Notes under the pieces: model-generated | What the model was told of the DNA's origin: nothing | Database searches by the model: none | The model's input: only the letters and a program-made list of their open reading frames with translations | Part shown: positions 42,004 through 50,086 of the stretch, one piece after another | Numbering within the stretch: position 1 is the stretch's first letter | Layout of the letters: every line of letters begins with the position of its first letter | Source of the DNA: DATDAH01 sp963845425 | GTDB lineage: Bacteria > Actinomycetota > Acidimicrobiia > Acidimicrobiales > DATDAH01 | DNA length: 64,000 bases | Reading direction: 5' to 3' | NCBI GenBank assembly: GCA_963845425.1 | Contig: CAWJSC010000015.1 | Span: 1 to 64,000 of the forward strand | Translations under genes and position numbers: made by a program

Positions 42004-44015
42004 CCCGACGCGCCCTTCGCCTCGGCTCGCTCCTCGCCGCCGCCCTCCTCGCCATCGCCACCGGCGGGCCGGAGCCCGTCACCGCCCAGGAGGCGGTCGC
42101 GGCCCGCCCCCGCTTGGTGAGCCAGACCCCGTGGGTGGCCGAAGGCCAGCCCGTCGCCCTCGCGTTCGCCCTCGACGGTGGCCTCCCCGAGGGCGGAACC
42201 GTGGAGTTGACCCTCTACGGCGCCGTCACCTCCCGGGACGTGCTGGTGCGCGGGACCGTGGACCCGAGCGCCCTCGGCGACAGGCGGGACGCCTTGTCCA
42301 TCCCCACCGCCATCGTGCCCGAACGGGCCGACGGCGCCTTCAGCCTCCTCCTCGCCACCGACGGCTCCGCCTTCGGCCTGCCGGTGGCTGACCCTGGCGT
42401 CTATCCGCTGTCGGTGGCGGTGGCCGGGCCCGACGGCGTTCCCGGGGCGACGATGGTCACCTGGATCGTGCGCACCGCGGCGGACGCCGGGACCACCCCC
42501 CTCCGCACTGCGCTCGTGCTACCGCTCCACGTGCGACCCTCCTTCGGGCCCGACGGCGTTCCCGAACTCACCGAGCGGGCCCGGGTCCAGCTGCAGACCC
42601 GGGCCCGGATCCTCGACAAGTTCCGGGACGTGTCCCTCACCGTCGCCCCGACCCCGGAGCTGATCGACGCGGTGGCCGAGACCGAGCCGGACCTGCTCGC
42701 ACAGGTGGCTGACGCCCTCGCGCCCCATCACGTCGTCACCGGCACCTACGTCCGCCTCGACCTCACCGCGTACGCCGACGTCCCCGACCTGGCCGGCCCC
42801 CTGGACGATCAGTTCGCGGTCGGCACCCGGACCCTCCAACGCGCGCTGCACCGACCCGTGGACCTGCGCACGTGGGTCGGCGCCGGCAACCCGACCAGCA
42901 GTGCCCTCGACGCCCTGCTGGGCAACGGCATGGACCGGGCCCTGCTGCGCAAGGAGTCGGTCACCGGCGCCGCCCTCCCGATCGACGAGCCGGTCGTGGT
43001 CACCGGCGGCACCGGCCAGGCCCTCGACGCCGTCCTCGCCGACCCCACCCTGCGGACCCATGTCAACGGCACCGCGGATCCGGTCCTGGCCGCCCAGCGG
43101 GCGTTGGCCGACCTCGCTCTGCTCTCGGGGACCCCCACGGAGGGCGGGGTCGCGGTGAGCGACGGGGCCGCGGGCGTGGTCATCAAGCTGCCGGCCAACC
43201 AGCCGCTGCCCGCACCGTTCCTCGACACCCTGCTGCAGGGCCTGCGGGCCGGCGGACCGCTTCGGGCCGTCAGCCTGGCCGAGCTCTTCGCCGCCGATCC
43301 GCACGGCTCGGTGGACGCCCCCGAGCCGGGCCCGACCGTCGTGGGCGCCCCCCTGAGCAGTCAGGACCTCACCGCCTACGGCAACAACCTCGCCGCCACC
43401 AACGAGATCGTCGACGGCTACAGCACCTTCGCCGGACGGGTCGACCCCCTCACCGAGGACCTCCGGCGTCGGCTGCTCGTCTCGGGCTCCAACGACCTGA
43501 CCGAGAGCGAGCGCAGTGCCTACCTCCGCTCGGTCAGCCTCGCCATCTCGGCCCAGACCGCTCAGGTCCGGATCACCGACGACGAGACCGTCACCCTCAC
43601 CTCCCGTGAGGGTGACATTCCCCTCACCATCCACAACGAGACCGGGGGGCCGGTGGAAGTTCGCGTCGCCTTCGACAGCGACAACAAGCTGGAGTTCCCC
43701 GCCGGGGCCTCCCGGCGCCTTCGCCTCCTGGATGGCCCGAACCGACTCGAGGTCCCGGTGGTGGCCCGGGCCAGCGGTGCCTTCCCCCTCCGCATCACCG
43801 TCACCTCACCCGACGGCGTCCTCACTGTCGGGCGGGCCCAGGTCACGGTGCGCTCCACCGCCGTGTCCGGCGTGGGTGTCGTCCTGTCGGTCGGCGCCCT
43901 CCTGGTGCTGGTGGTCTGGTGGGCCCGGCACTGGCGATCGGTCCGCCGGAACCGCCGCCTGGTCGATCCCGAGGCCCCGGTCCCAGGTGACCCCGACGAG
44001 ACGGCCTCGGTCTGA
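42000..44015 (+). CDS. Large exported membrane-anchored protein, DUF6049/Rv3909-like
   Basis: 671 aa with a cleavable-type signal peptide (LGSLLAAALLAIATGGPEPVTAQ), a large exterior region and one C-terminal TM helix (VGVVLSVGALLVLVVWWARHW) followed by a basic tail. The exterior part has beta-rich segments and, before the TM, an Ig-like stretch (EGDIPLTIHNETGGPVEVRVAFDSDNKLEF). The position between the cca-side genes and the sigma/thioredoxin genes matches Rv3909 of Mycobacterium, so I assign it to that family. TTG 42000 overlaps the GNAT stop. The role is unknown; a cell-envelope function is likely. Confidence 0.7.
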   Translation: MTRRALRLGSLLAAALLAIATGGPEPVTAQEAVAARPRLVSQTPWVAEGQPVALAFALDGGLPEGGTVELTLYGAVTSRDVLVRGTVDPSALGDRRDALSIPTAIVPERADGAFSLLLATDGSAFGLPVADPGVYPLSVAVAGPDGVPGATMVTWIVRTAADAGTTPLRTALVLPLHVRPSFGPDGVPELTERARVQLQTRARILDKFRDVSLTVAPTPELIDAVAETEPDLLAQVADALAPHHVVTGTYVRLDLTAYADVPDLAGPLDDQFAVGTRTLQRALHRPVDLRTWVGAGNPTSSALDALLGNGMDRALLRKESVTGAALPIDEPVVVTGGTGQALDAVLADPTLRTHVNGTADPVLAAQRALADLALLSGTPTEGGVAVSDGAAGVVIKLPANQPLPAPFLDTLLQGLRAGGPLRAVSLAELFAADPHGSVDAPEPGPTVVGAPLSSQDLTAYGNNLAATNEIVDGYSTFAGRVDPLTEDLRRRLLVSGSNDLTESERSAYLRSVSLAISAQTAQVRITDDETVTLTSREGDIPLTIHNETGGPVEVRVAFDSDNKLEFPAGASRRLRLLDGPNRLEVPVVARASGAFPLRITVTSPDGVLTVGRAQVTVRSTAVSGVGVVLSVGALLVLVVWWARHWRSVRRNRRLVDPEAPVPGDPDETASV

Positions 44016-44076
44016 GGCCCCGGGGCGGCACTACGCTCGCCCGGCACCCACCGAACCCGCACCACCCGAGGGGAAC

Positions 44077-44904
44077 ATGGCCGTCCGCATCGTCACCGAC
44101 AGCGCCTGCGACCTGGCTCAGGCCCAGGTCGATCGGCACGGCATCGAGGTGGTGCCGCTCTCCATCCGCTTCGGCGACGAGGAATACGTCGACCGTGTCG
44201 AGCTGAGCGTCGACGACTTCTACGCCAAGATGGCCCAGACCGACACGCTGCCGGAGACCGCGGCGCCCTCACCCGGCGCCTTCGAGCAGGCCTTCCGCAA
44301 GCTGGGCACCGATGGAGACGAGGTCGTCTGCGTCAATCTCTCCGCCGCGCTGTCGGCCACCATGCAGTCCGCCGCCACCGCGGCCAAGTCCCTCGAGGGC
44401 GAGGTCGCGGTCACGGTCGTGGACTCCCGGGCCCTGACCATCGGCTTGGGCAACCTCGTCATCGCCGCCGCCGAGGCCGCTGAGGGCGGCGCCAGCGTCG
44501 CCGAGGTGGTGGCCCTGGTCGACGCCCTCTCGGAGCGCACGCGGATGTGGGGGATGCTCGACACCCTCGACAACCTGCTCAAGGGGGGCCGCATCGGCAA
44601 GGCCCAGCAGTTGATGGGCAGCGTGCTGTCCATCAAGCCGATCCTCGACATGAGCACCGGCGAGGTGCACGAGGCGGCCAAGCCCCGGACCAAGAAGAAG
44701 GGCCTGCTCTGGCTGCGGGACAAGGTCCTCGAGTACGACGGCATCGAGAACCTGTGGGTGATGGCCGGCGATCCCAAGGACGCCGGCGAGCTGATCGACC
44801 TGCTGGACGGCACCTACGAGGGCGAGATCAACCAGGGGCGCATCGGCCCGGTGATCGGCACCCACGGCGGGCCCGGCGTCATGGGCGTCAGCTTCTGGAC
44901 CTGA
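44077..44904 (+). CDS. DegV-family fatty-acid-binding protein
   Basis: 275 aa. Begins MAVRIVTDSACDLAQAQVDRHGIEVVPLSIRFGDEEYVD, the DegV N-terminus, with the TSxPSPGAF-type loop present as TAAPSPGAF, then NLSAALSATMQSA and the ligand-pocket end IGTHGGPGVMGVSFW. DegV/FakB proteins bind a fatty acid and can present it to the kinase FakA, which is not in the window. GAGGGGAAC precedes the ATG. It sits in the slot where Mycobacterium has murJ, before a Ser/Thr kinase gene. Confidence 0.93.
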   Translation: MAVRIVTDSACDLAQAQVDRHGIEVVPLSIRFGDEEYVDRVELSVDDFYAKMAQTDTLPETAAPSPGAFEQAFRKLGTDGDEVVCVNLSAALSATMQSAATAAKSLEGEVAVTVVDSRALTIGLGNLVIAAAEAAEGGASVAEVVALVDALSERTRMWGMLDTLDNLLKGGRIGKAQQLMGSVLSIKPILDMSTGEVHEAAKPRTKKKGLLWLRDKVLEYDGIENLWVMAGDPKDAGELIDLLDGTYEGEINQGRIGPVIGTHGGPGVMGVSFWT

Positions 44905-44943
44905 CCGGTCCCGGCGCCGACCCGGCGGTAGCGTGGGCCCAGA

Positions 44944-46593
44944 GTGGCCGACCCGCCTGTCCCCCCGACCACGGAGCGATTCGACCGGACCGGCACCCTG
45001 CTGGCCGGTCGTTACCGTTTCGAGCGACGCATCGCCGTCGGCGGGATGGCCGAGGTCTGGGAGGCCGTCGACCAGGTGCTCGACCGGCCCGTCGCCATCA
45101 AGGTCCTGCACCCCCACCTGGCCGGCGACCAGGCCTTCGTCGAGCGCTTCCGGCGGGAGGCCATCGCCGCCGCCCGCCTGACCCACCCCTCGATCGTGGC
45201 CATCTACGACACCCACAGCAGCGAGAGCGAGGAGGCCATCGTCATGGAGCTGGTGCGGGGCATGTCCCTGCGCGAGCACCTCGACGACAACGGTGCCCTC
45301 ACCGCCCCCGAAGCGGTGACCATCGGGGTCCGGGTGGCCGAGGCGCTGGCCACCGCGCACCGCGCCGGCCTCGTCCACCGGGACATCAAGCCGGCCAACA
45401 TCCTGCTCTGCGATGACGAGCGGGTGATGGTCGCCGACTTCGGCATCGCCAAGCTCACCGACGCCGACCACACCACCGAAGGCACCGTCCTGGGCACGGC
45501 CAAGTACCTCGCGCCCGAGCAGGTGTCGGGCACCGCGGTCGACGCCCGCACCGACCTGTATTCCCTCGGCATCGTGCTCTACGAGATGGTCTGCGGCCGG
45601 GTGCCGTTCAGCGGCGACACCGACACCGCGACGGTGCTGGCCCGGCTCCACCAGGATCCCGCCCCGCCCCGCCAGATCCGACCCGAGGTGCCCCAGGCCC
45701 TGGAGGCCGTGATCCTCCACGCCCTACAGAGGGATCCCGACGACCGCCCGGAGTCAGCCGACGCTCTGCGCACGGAGCTGCTGGCCGTGGCGGGCACGGT
45801 CGGGGGCGGCACCCACGCTGCGCCCGTGGTGGCCGCCACCGCGGACCCGACCTTCCTCGAGTCCACCGCGCGGTCGGACGGGACGGCCGTGACCGTGCCG
45901 CCGCCCCCGACCATCCCGCCGCCGCCCCGGGTGCCACCCCCGCCGAGCACCCGCCCCCGGGCCACCCCCGCGCCGGCCGCCGCCTCCCCGTCACCCCGCA
46001 ACTGGACCGGCCCGGCCCTGCTCATCGGCCTCGTGCTGGTGGCCCTCGCCGTGGCGGGGATCCTGCTCGGCAGCGCGGTCGGCGACGACCTGTTCGGACC
46101 CGACGAGCCCGAGGTCCCCGGGGTCGGCGGGGGTGGCAACGGGGATGACGGCGAGGCCCTGACCCTGGCCGCCGCCGCCTTCGACCCGGAAGGCGACGGG
46201 TCCGAGGGCGACGGCGAGGCCCCGCTCGCCGTGGACGGCGACCTCGAGACGGCGTGGACCTCCGAGACCTACGACAGCCGTGAGGACTTCCAGGGCTTGA
46301 AGCCCGGCGTCGGCCTGATCCTGACCCTCGAGCAGGCGTCCGCCCTCGGCGACCTCGTCGTGGATGTGGGCGCTGACTTCACCGGGTGGTCGGCCGAGGT
46401 CTACGTGGCGGGTGCCCCCGCTACGGCCCTCGACGGCTGGGGCGCCCCCGTCGCCACCCAGGAGGCCATCGAGGGCACGGCCACCTTCGACCTGTCCGGC
46501 CTGAACGCCGGGGCGATCCTGCTCTGGATCACCGACCTCGGCAGCGGGGCCCCGGAGGCCGTCATCAACGAAGTCGGCCTCGCCCCCGGCTGA
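44944..46593 (+). CDS. Membrane Ser/Thr protein kinase with extracellular sensor domain
   Basis: A 549-aa PknB-type kinase. Kinase domain residues 20-285: Gly-loop VGGMAEVWE, invariant Lys53 in VAIKVLHPH, HRDIKPANILL with catalytic Asp148, DFG in VADFGIAKL, and APEQVSG. All catalytic residues are present. Then a Pro-rich linker, one TM helix (about 359-380) and a 150-residue exterior domain resembling a discoidin/galactose-binding fold (AVDGDLETAWTSETYDS ... INEVGLAPG). The layout equals the C-terminal half of mycobacterial MurJ (MviN), whose kinase is a pseudokinase, and the gene is in the same locus. GTG start; TAGCGT is 9 nt upstream. Confidence 0.92.
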   Translation: MADPPVPPTTERFDRTGTLLAGRYRFERRIAVGGMAEVWEAVDQVLDRPVAIKVLHPHLAGDQAFVERFRREAIAAARLTHPSIVAIYDTHSSESEEAIVMELVRGMSLREHLDDNGALTAPEAVTIGVRVAEALATAHRAGLVHRDIKPANILLCDDERVMVADFGIAKLTDADHTTEGTVLGTAKYLAPEQVSGTAVDARTDLYSLGIVLYEMVCGRVPFSGDTDTATVLARLHQDPAPPRQIRPEVPQALEAVILHALQRDPDDRPESADALRTELLAVAGTVGGGTHAAPVVAATADPTFLESTARSDGTAVTVPPPPTIPPPPRVPPPPSTRPRATPAPAAASPSPRNWTGPALLIGLVLVALAVAGILLGSAVGDDLFGPDEPEVPGVGGGGNGDDGEALTLAAAAFDPEGDGSEGDGEAPLAVDGDLETAWTSETYDSREDFQGLKPGVGLILTLEQASALGDLVVDVGADFTGWSAEVYVAGAPATALDGWGAPVATQEAIEGTATFDLSGLNAGAILLWITDLGSGAPEAVINEVGLAPG

Positions 46594-46627
46594 CGGTCCC
46601 TCCTCCCGCCCCGACCTCTCCGAAATT

Positions 46628-46664
46628 GCGCCGATCTGTCACGCCCAGCGTGACAAGTCGGCGC
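46628..46664. repeat. REP-like palindromic element, copy B
   Basis: A 17-bp inverted repeat (arms GCGCCGATCTGTCACGC and GCGTGACAAGTCGGCGC, two imperfect pairs) with a 3-nt centre, in the gap after the kinase gene. It is the inverted-orientation relative of 2227-2263, including flanking CGAAATTG and GGCGCCAGA. It may also terminate the kinase transcript. Confidence 0.75.
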
Positions 46665-46753
46665 CAGAATCCGAGGACCCGGCGCCAGGACAGACCCCTG
46701 CAACAGGACACCGCGCCGCGCCCCTGGCGCGCCCGTCCCACTAGCGTCGGGGC

Positions 46754-47335
46754 ATCGTCCCTGCGATCGCCGACGAGGCGCTGGTCGCCGCCGCTCTCGA
46801 CGGTGACGACAAGGCCCTCGACGCCCTCCTGCGCCGGCACCACGACCGGATCTACGCCCTCTGCCGCCGTCTCGCGGGCAACGACGCCGACGGGGCGGAC
46901 GCCACCCAGGAGGCGTTGATCACCGTGGTCCGACGGCTCGACCGCTACGACGGCCGGGCCAAGTTCACGACGTGGCTCTACCGGGTCGTGACCAACGCCG
47001 CCCTGGACGAGCTCCGGCGCCGCAAGCGACGCCCCGTCCCCGTCGACGACGAGGCCTTCGCTCTCGACCGCCACCCCGACGGGCCGAGCCTGGACGGGGC
47101 GGTGGCGGACCGGATCGACATCGACCACGCCTTGGCCCAGCTCGCCCCCGACTTCCGAGCTCCGGTCGTGCTGCGGGACCTCTGCGGCCTGGACTACGCC
47201 GAGATCGCCGAGGTGCTCGACATCGCTCCCGGCACCGTGCGGTCCCGCATCTCCCGGGGCCGGGGCGCACTGGCCCACGTGCTGGCCGGGAACCCGAGCC
47301 CGGCCCCGGAACGTCCTAGGGGTGAGCATGCCTGA
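46754..47335 (+). CDS. ECF-type RNA polymerase sigma factor (SigM-like)
   Basis: About 193 aa. Region 2: RIYALCRRLAGNDADGADATQEALITVVRRLDRYDGRAKFTTWLYRVVTNAALDELRRRKRR. Region 4: RAPVVLRDLCGLDYAEIAEVLDIAPGTVRSRISRGRGAL. The frame is closed by TAG at 46742 and contains no ATG, GTG or TTG before the middle of region 2 (TTG 46916, too late). TAGCGT (46742-46747) is followed by 6 nt and ATC 46754, exactly the leaderless spacing used elsewhere, so ATC may be the start; CTG 46781 is the alternative. The position equals sigM of Mycobacterium, followed by its anti-sigma. Confidence 0.88.
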   Translation: MVPAIADEALVAAALDGDDKALDALLRRHHDRIYALCRRLAGNDADGADATQEALITVVRRLDRYDGRAKFTTWLYRVVTNAALDELRRRKRRPVPVDDEAFALDRHPDGPSLDGAVADRIDIDHALAQLAPDFRAPVVLRDLCGLDYAEIAEVLDIAPGTVRSRISRGRGALAHVLAGNPSPAPERPRGEHA

Positions 47336-48158
47336 GTCCTTCCGCACCGACGACGAGCTCGTCAGCGCCGTCCTCGACGGCGAGGCCACCGCGGACGAGC
47401 GCGCCCGGGTGGCCGCCGACCCGGCGCTGTCCGTCCGCTTGGCCGAGTTCGCCGCCGTGGCCGACGCGCTGCGTGCACCCGCGACGCCGCCGTCGGCCGA
47501 CGCCCGGGACGCCGCCATCGCCGCCGCGGTCGCGGAGGGCCGGCGGCCGGCGCAGGTCGTCGTCGCCCTGCGACCCCGGCGATCCACGGGCTCGTTCCTC
47601 GCCGTCGCCGCCGCGGTGCTGGTCGTGCTGCTCTTCGCCGGCTTCCTCGTGGGTCAGGTCGGTGACAGGAACGAGACCGAGGACTCCGCCAGCGAGGCCG
47701 GCGACGACAGCGGGTCCGACCGCGTCGCGGAGGCGGGCGGGGCCACGGCGTCCGACGAGGCCACCGTGGAGCCCGGGACCGACGACACCACAGCCTCGTT
47801 CGGGGAGTCGGCCCCGATCGAGCTGGGCGCGGTCGCCGACGAGGCCGCGCTGCGGGAGGCGCTGGTCGCCAGCGAGGCCCTCGACGCCCTCGGCGTGAGC
47901 CCCACCACCCGCTCGACCCTCCTGCCGCCGACGACCACCGCCCCGCAGGACGGCGACGCTGTGAGCGGCGGCACCGAGGCCTGCCTGGTTCGCCTCGAGG
48001 AGTCCAATCCCGCGCTCGACGGCGTCCTCCTGGAGGGCACGGCCGCCTACGCCGGCACCGAGGCGGTCGTCTACGTCTTCGCCACCGTCGACGGCGACAC
48101 CCGAGTGGAGGTCGTCACCGCCGACACCTGCGAGATCCTGGTCTCCTTCCCCCTCTGA
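47322..48158 (+). CDS. Anti-sigma factor-like membrane protein
   Basis: 278 aa. The cytoplasmic N-terminus (TDDELVSAVLDGEATADERARVAADPALSVRLAEF) resembles an anti-sigma binding helix bundle but lacks the zinc-binding His-x3-Cys-x2-Cys. One TM helix (FLAVAAAVLVVLLFAGFLVG) is followed by an acidic linker and an exterior domain with a Cys pair (EACLVRL, ADTCEIL). It overlaps the sigma gene by 14 bp, implying coupled synthesis and a sigma/anti-sigma pair. GTG 47322 or ATG 47328 may start. Confidence 0.8.
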   Translation: MSMPESFRTDDELVSAVLDGEATADERARVAADPALSVRLAEFAAVADALRAPATPPSADARDAAIAAAVAEGRRPAQVVVALRPRRSTGSFLAVAAAVLVVLLFAGFLVGQVGDRNETEDSASEAGDDSGSDRVAEAGGATASDEATVEPGTDDTTASFGESAPIELGAVADEAALREALVASEALDALGVSPTTRSTLLPPTTTAPQDGDAVSGGTEACLVRLEESNPALDGVLLEGTAAYAGTEAVVYVFATVDGDTRVEVVTADTCEILVSFPL

Positions 48159-48239
48159 CCGCCCACCAGGAGCATCCCCGAGAGCAACCCCTGAGGTCCG
48201 GACGGGATCGACCCCCGGCCGAACGTTAGGCTCGCGGCA

Positions 48240-48563
48240 ATGGCCGCGCCGTCCCGACCGACCGACCCCTCCCCCGAGGGCGACTGGGCCGACCAGGCCG
48301 CCGACACGGTCGTCCGGGTCGTCGACACCGTCCGGGAGAAGACCACCGGCCAGGTCCTCACCGCCGCCCGGGCGATCGTCTACGGGATCATCGGCGTCTT
48401 CGCCGGCCTCGTGGCGCTGATCGTCCTGGTCATCGCCCTCATCCGGATGCTGGACGTCTACCTGCCGGGCGACGTGTGGTCGGCCTACCTCCTGCTCGGT
48501 GTCGTCTTCTCGATGGGCGGCCTGCTCGTGTGGCGGCGGCGCTACGCCCCCGAGGTCCCCTGA
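48240..48563 (+). CDS. Small two-TM membrane protein
   Basis: 107 aa with an amphipathic N-terminal helix (ADTVVRVVDTVREKTTGQVLTAARAI) and two TM helices (YGIIGVFAGLVALIVLVIALI and SAYLLLGVVFSMGGLLVW). It somewhat resembles phage-holin-superfamily envelope proteins, but no family is certain. TAGGCT lies 7 nt before the ATG (leaderless). It lies between the anti-sigma and trxB genes on the same strand; Mycobacterium has no clear equivalent there. Confidence 0.7.
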   Translation: MAAPSRPTDPSPEGDWADQAADTVVRVVDTVREKTTGQVLTAARAIVYGIIGVFAGLVALIVLVIALIRMLDVYLPGDVWSAYLLLGVVFSMGGLLVWRRRYAPEVP

Positions 48564-48631
48564 GCCGGGAATGCCGTGGGTCCCGGCACCGTTGCCGTGG
48601 CCGAACCTGACGAACAGAGAGCATCACCACC

Positions 48632-49591
48632 TTGAGCCCGGACATCCGCGACGTCATCATCATCGGCTCCGGCCCCGCCGGGCTCACCGCCGCGATCTAC
48701 ACCGCCCGCGCCAACCTGCACCCGCTGGTCCTCGAGGGCGAGCCGTCCTCCACCAGCGACCAGCCCGGAGGCCAGCTGATGCTGACCACCGACGTCGAGA
48801 ACTTCCCCGGCTTCCCCGAAGGCGTCATGGGCCCCGAGCTCATGATGCGCTTCCGGGAGCAGGCGGCCCGCTTCGAGGCCGACATCCGCACCGAGAAGGT
48901 GACCCGGGTCGACCTGGGCGAGCGCCCCTTCAAGGTGTGGGTCGGTGACCCCGAAGCCCCCGAGCCGACCTACCTGGGCCACTCGATCATCGTGTCGACC
49001 GGGGCCCAGTCCAAGATGCTCGGCTTGGGCGAGGAGCGGCTGATCGGCCACGGCGTGTCGACCTGTGCCACCTGCGACGGCTTCTTCTTCCGGGACCACC
49101 ACATCGTGGTCGTCGGTGGAGGGGACTCCGCAGTGGAGGAGGCCATGTTCCTGTCGAAGTTCGCCGACACCGTGACCCTGGTGCACCGGCGGGACGAGCT
49201 GCGGGCCTCCAAGATCATGCAGGACCGGATCCAGGCCAACCCCAAGGTCCGCTTCCGGTGGAACTCGGCGGTCGACGAGGTCGTCGGTGACACCGCGGTC
49301 GAGGCCGTGGTCGTCAAGGACGTGAACACGGGCGAGCTCAGCCGGCTGGACGTCACCGGCTTGTTCGTGGCCATTGGCCACACACCCAACACGTGGCTGT
49401 TCGAGGGCCAGTTGGCCATGGAGGAGTCCGGCTACCTGGTCACCGGACCCGGCACCGCCACCAACATCGAAGGGGTCTTCGCCTGCGGGGACGTCCAGGA
49501 CCACACCTACCGGCAGGCCATCACCGCGTCCGGCTCCGGCTGCATGGCCGCCATCGACGCCGAGCGCTGGCTCGAGGCCGAGGGCATCTGA
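48632..49591 (+). CDS. trxB: Thioredoxin reductase
   Basis: A 319-aa FAD/NADPH flavoenzyme that reduces thioredoxin. FAD site IIIGSGPAGLTAAIYTARANL near residue 8; redox-active Cys-Ala-Thr-Cys in STCATCDGFFF (about 146/149); NADPH site VVVGGGDSAVEEAMFLS; C-terminal FAD site GVFACGDVQDHTYRQAITASGSG. The TTG start at 48632 begins the fold. trxA follows 71 bp later, as in the Mycobacterium trxB2-trxC locus. Confidence 0.97.
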   Translation: MSPDIRDVIIIGSGPAGLTAAIYTARANLHPLVLEGEPSSTSDQPGGQLMLTTDVENFPGFPEGVMGPELMMRFREQAARFEADIRTEKVTRVDLGERPFKVWVGDPEAPEPTYLGHSIIVSTGAQSKMLGLGEERLIGHGVSTCATCDGFFFRDHHIVVVGGGDSAVEEAMFLSKFADTVTLVHRRDELRASKIMQDRIQANPKVRFRWNSAVDEVVGDTAVEAVVVKDVNTGELSRLDVTGLFVAIGHTPNTWLFEGQLAMEESGYLVTGPGTATNIEGVFACGDVQDHTYRQAITASGSGCMAAIDAERWLEAEGI

Positions 49592-49662
49592 GCGTCTGCC
49601 TCCCGGGAATGTCACCCCCCGTCAGTAGGTTGGACGGGGTCGAACCAAGGAGAACTTCCGAC

Positions 49663-49989
49663 ATGGCAGTAGGCATCAGCGAGCTCACCGACGCGACCTT
49701 CGACGAGGAGATCGGCGGGGCGAACGGACCCGTGCTCGTCGACTTCTGGGCGGAGTGGTGTGGTCCCTGCAAGATGATCGCCCCCGTCCTCGAGGAGATC
49801 GCGGCTGAGCACGACTCGCTGCGGATCACCAAGCTCAACGTCGACGACAACCCGGACGCGGCCCGCCGCTACGGCGTGATGAGCATCCCGACCATGATCG
49901 TGTTCCAAGACGGCCAGGAGGCCAAACGCCTCATCGGGGCCAAGGGCAAGGGCCAGATGGTCCAGGAGCTGTCGGAGTTCCTGGCCTGA
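49663..49989 (+). CDS. trxA: Thioredoxin
   Basis: A 108-aa thioredoxin with active site WAEWCGPCKM and cis-Pro loop GVMSIPTMIVFQDG. It is reduced by the product of the adjacent trxB and supplies electrons to ribonucleotide reductase and other thiol enzymes. ATG 49663 has AAGGAG 9 nt upstream; TAGGTT near 49626 could be its own -10 hexamer. A strong hairpin follows the stop. Confidence 0.97.
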   Translation: MAVGISELTDATFDEEIGGANGPVLVDFWAEWCGPCKMIAPVLEEIAAEHDSLRITKLNVDDNPDAARRYGVMSIPTMIVFQDGQEAKRLIGAKGKGQMVQELSEFLA

Positions 49990-49996
49990 TCCGACG

Positions 49997-50030
49997 GCGC
50001 CCCCGCTCGGGTTCGCCGGGCCGGGGGCGC
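49997..50030 (+). terminator. Hairpin terminator after trxA
   Basis: GCGCCCCCG (49997-50005) and CGGGGGCGC (50022-50030) form a perfect 9-bp GC stem, 8 nt after the trxA stop. No T-tract follows, which is common for high-GC actinobacterial stops. It separates trxBA from cwlM. Confidence 0.65.
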
Positions 50031-50086
50031 TGACGTGTTCGGGGTGACGGTGGCGTTCAGGCCCGCCGGTTGGTAGGAACCCTTGC

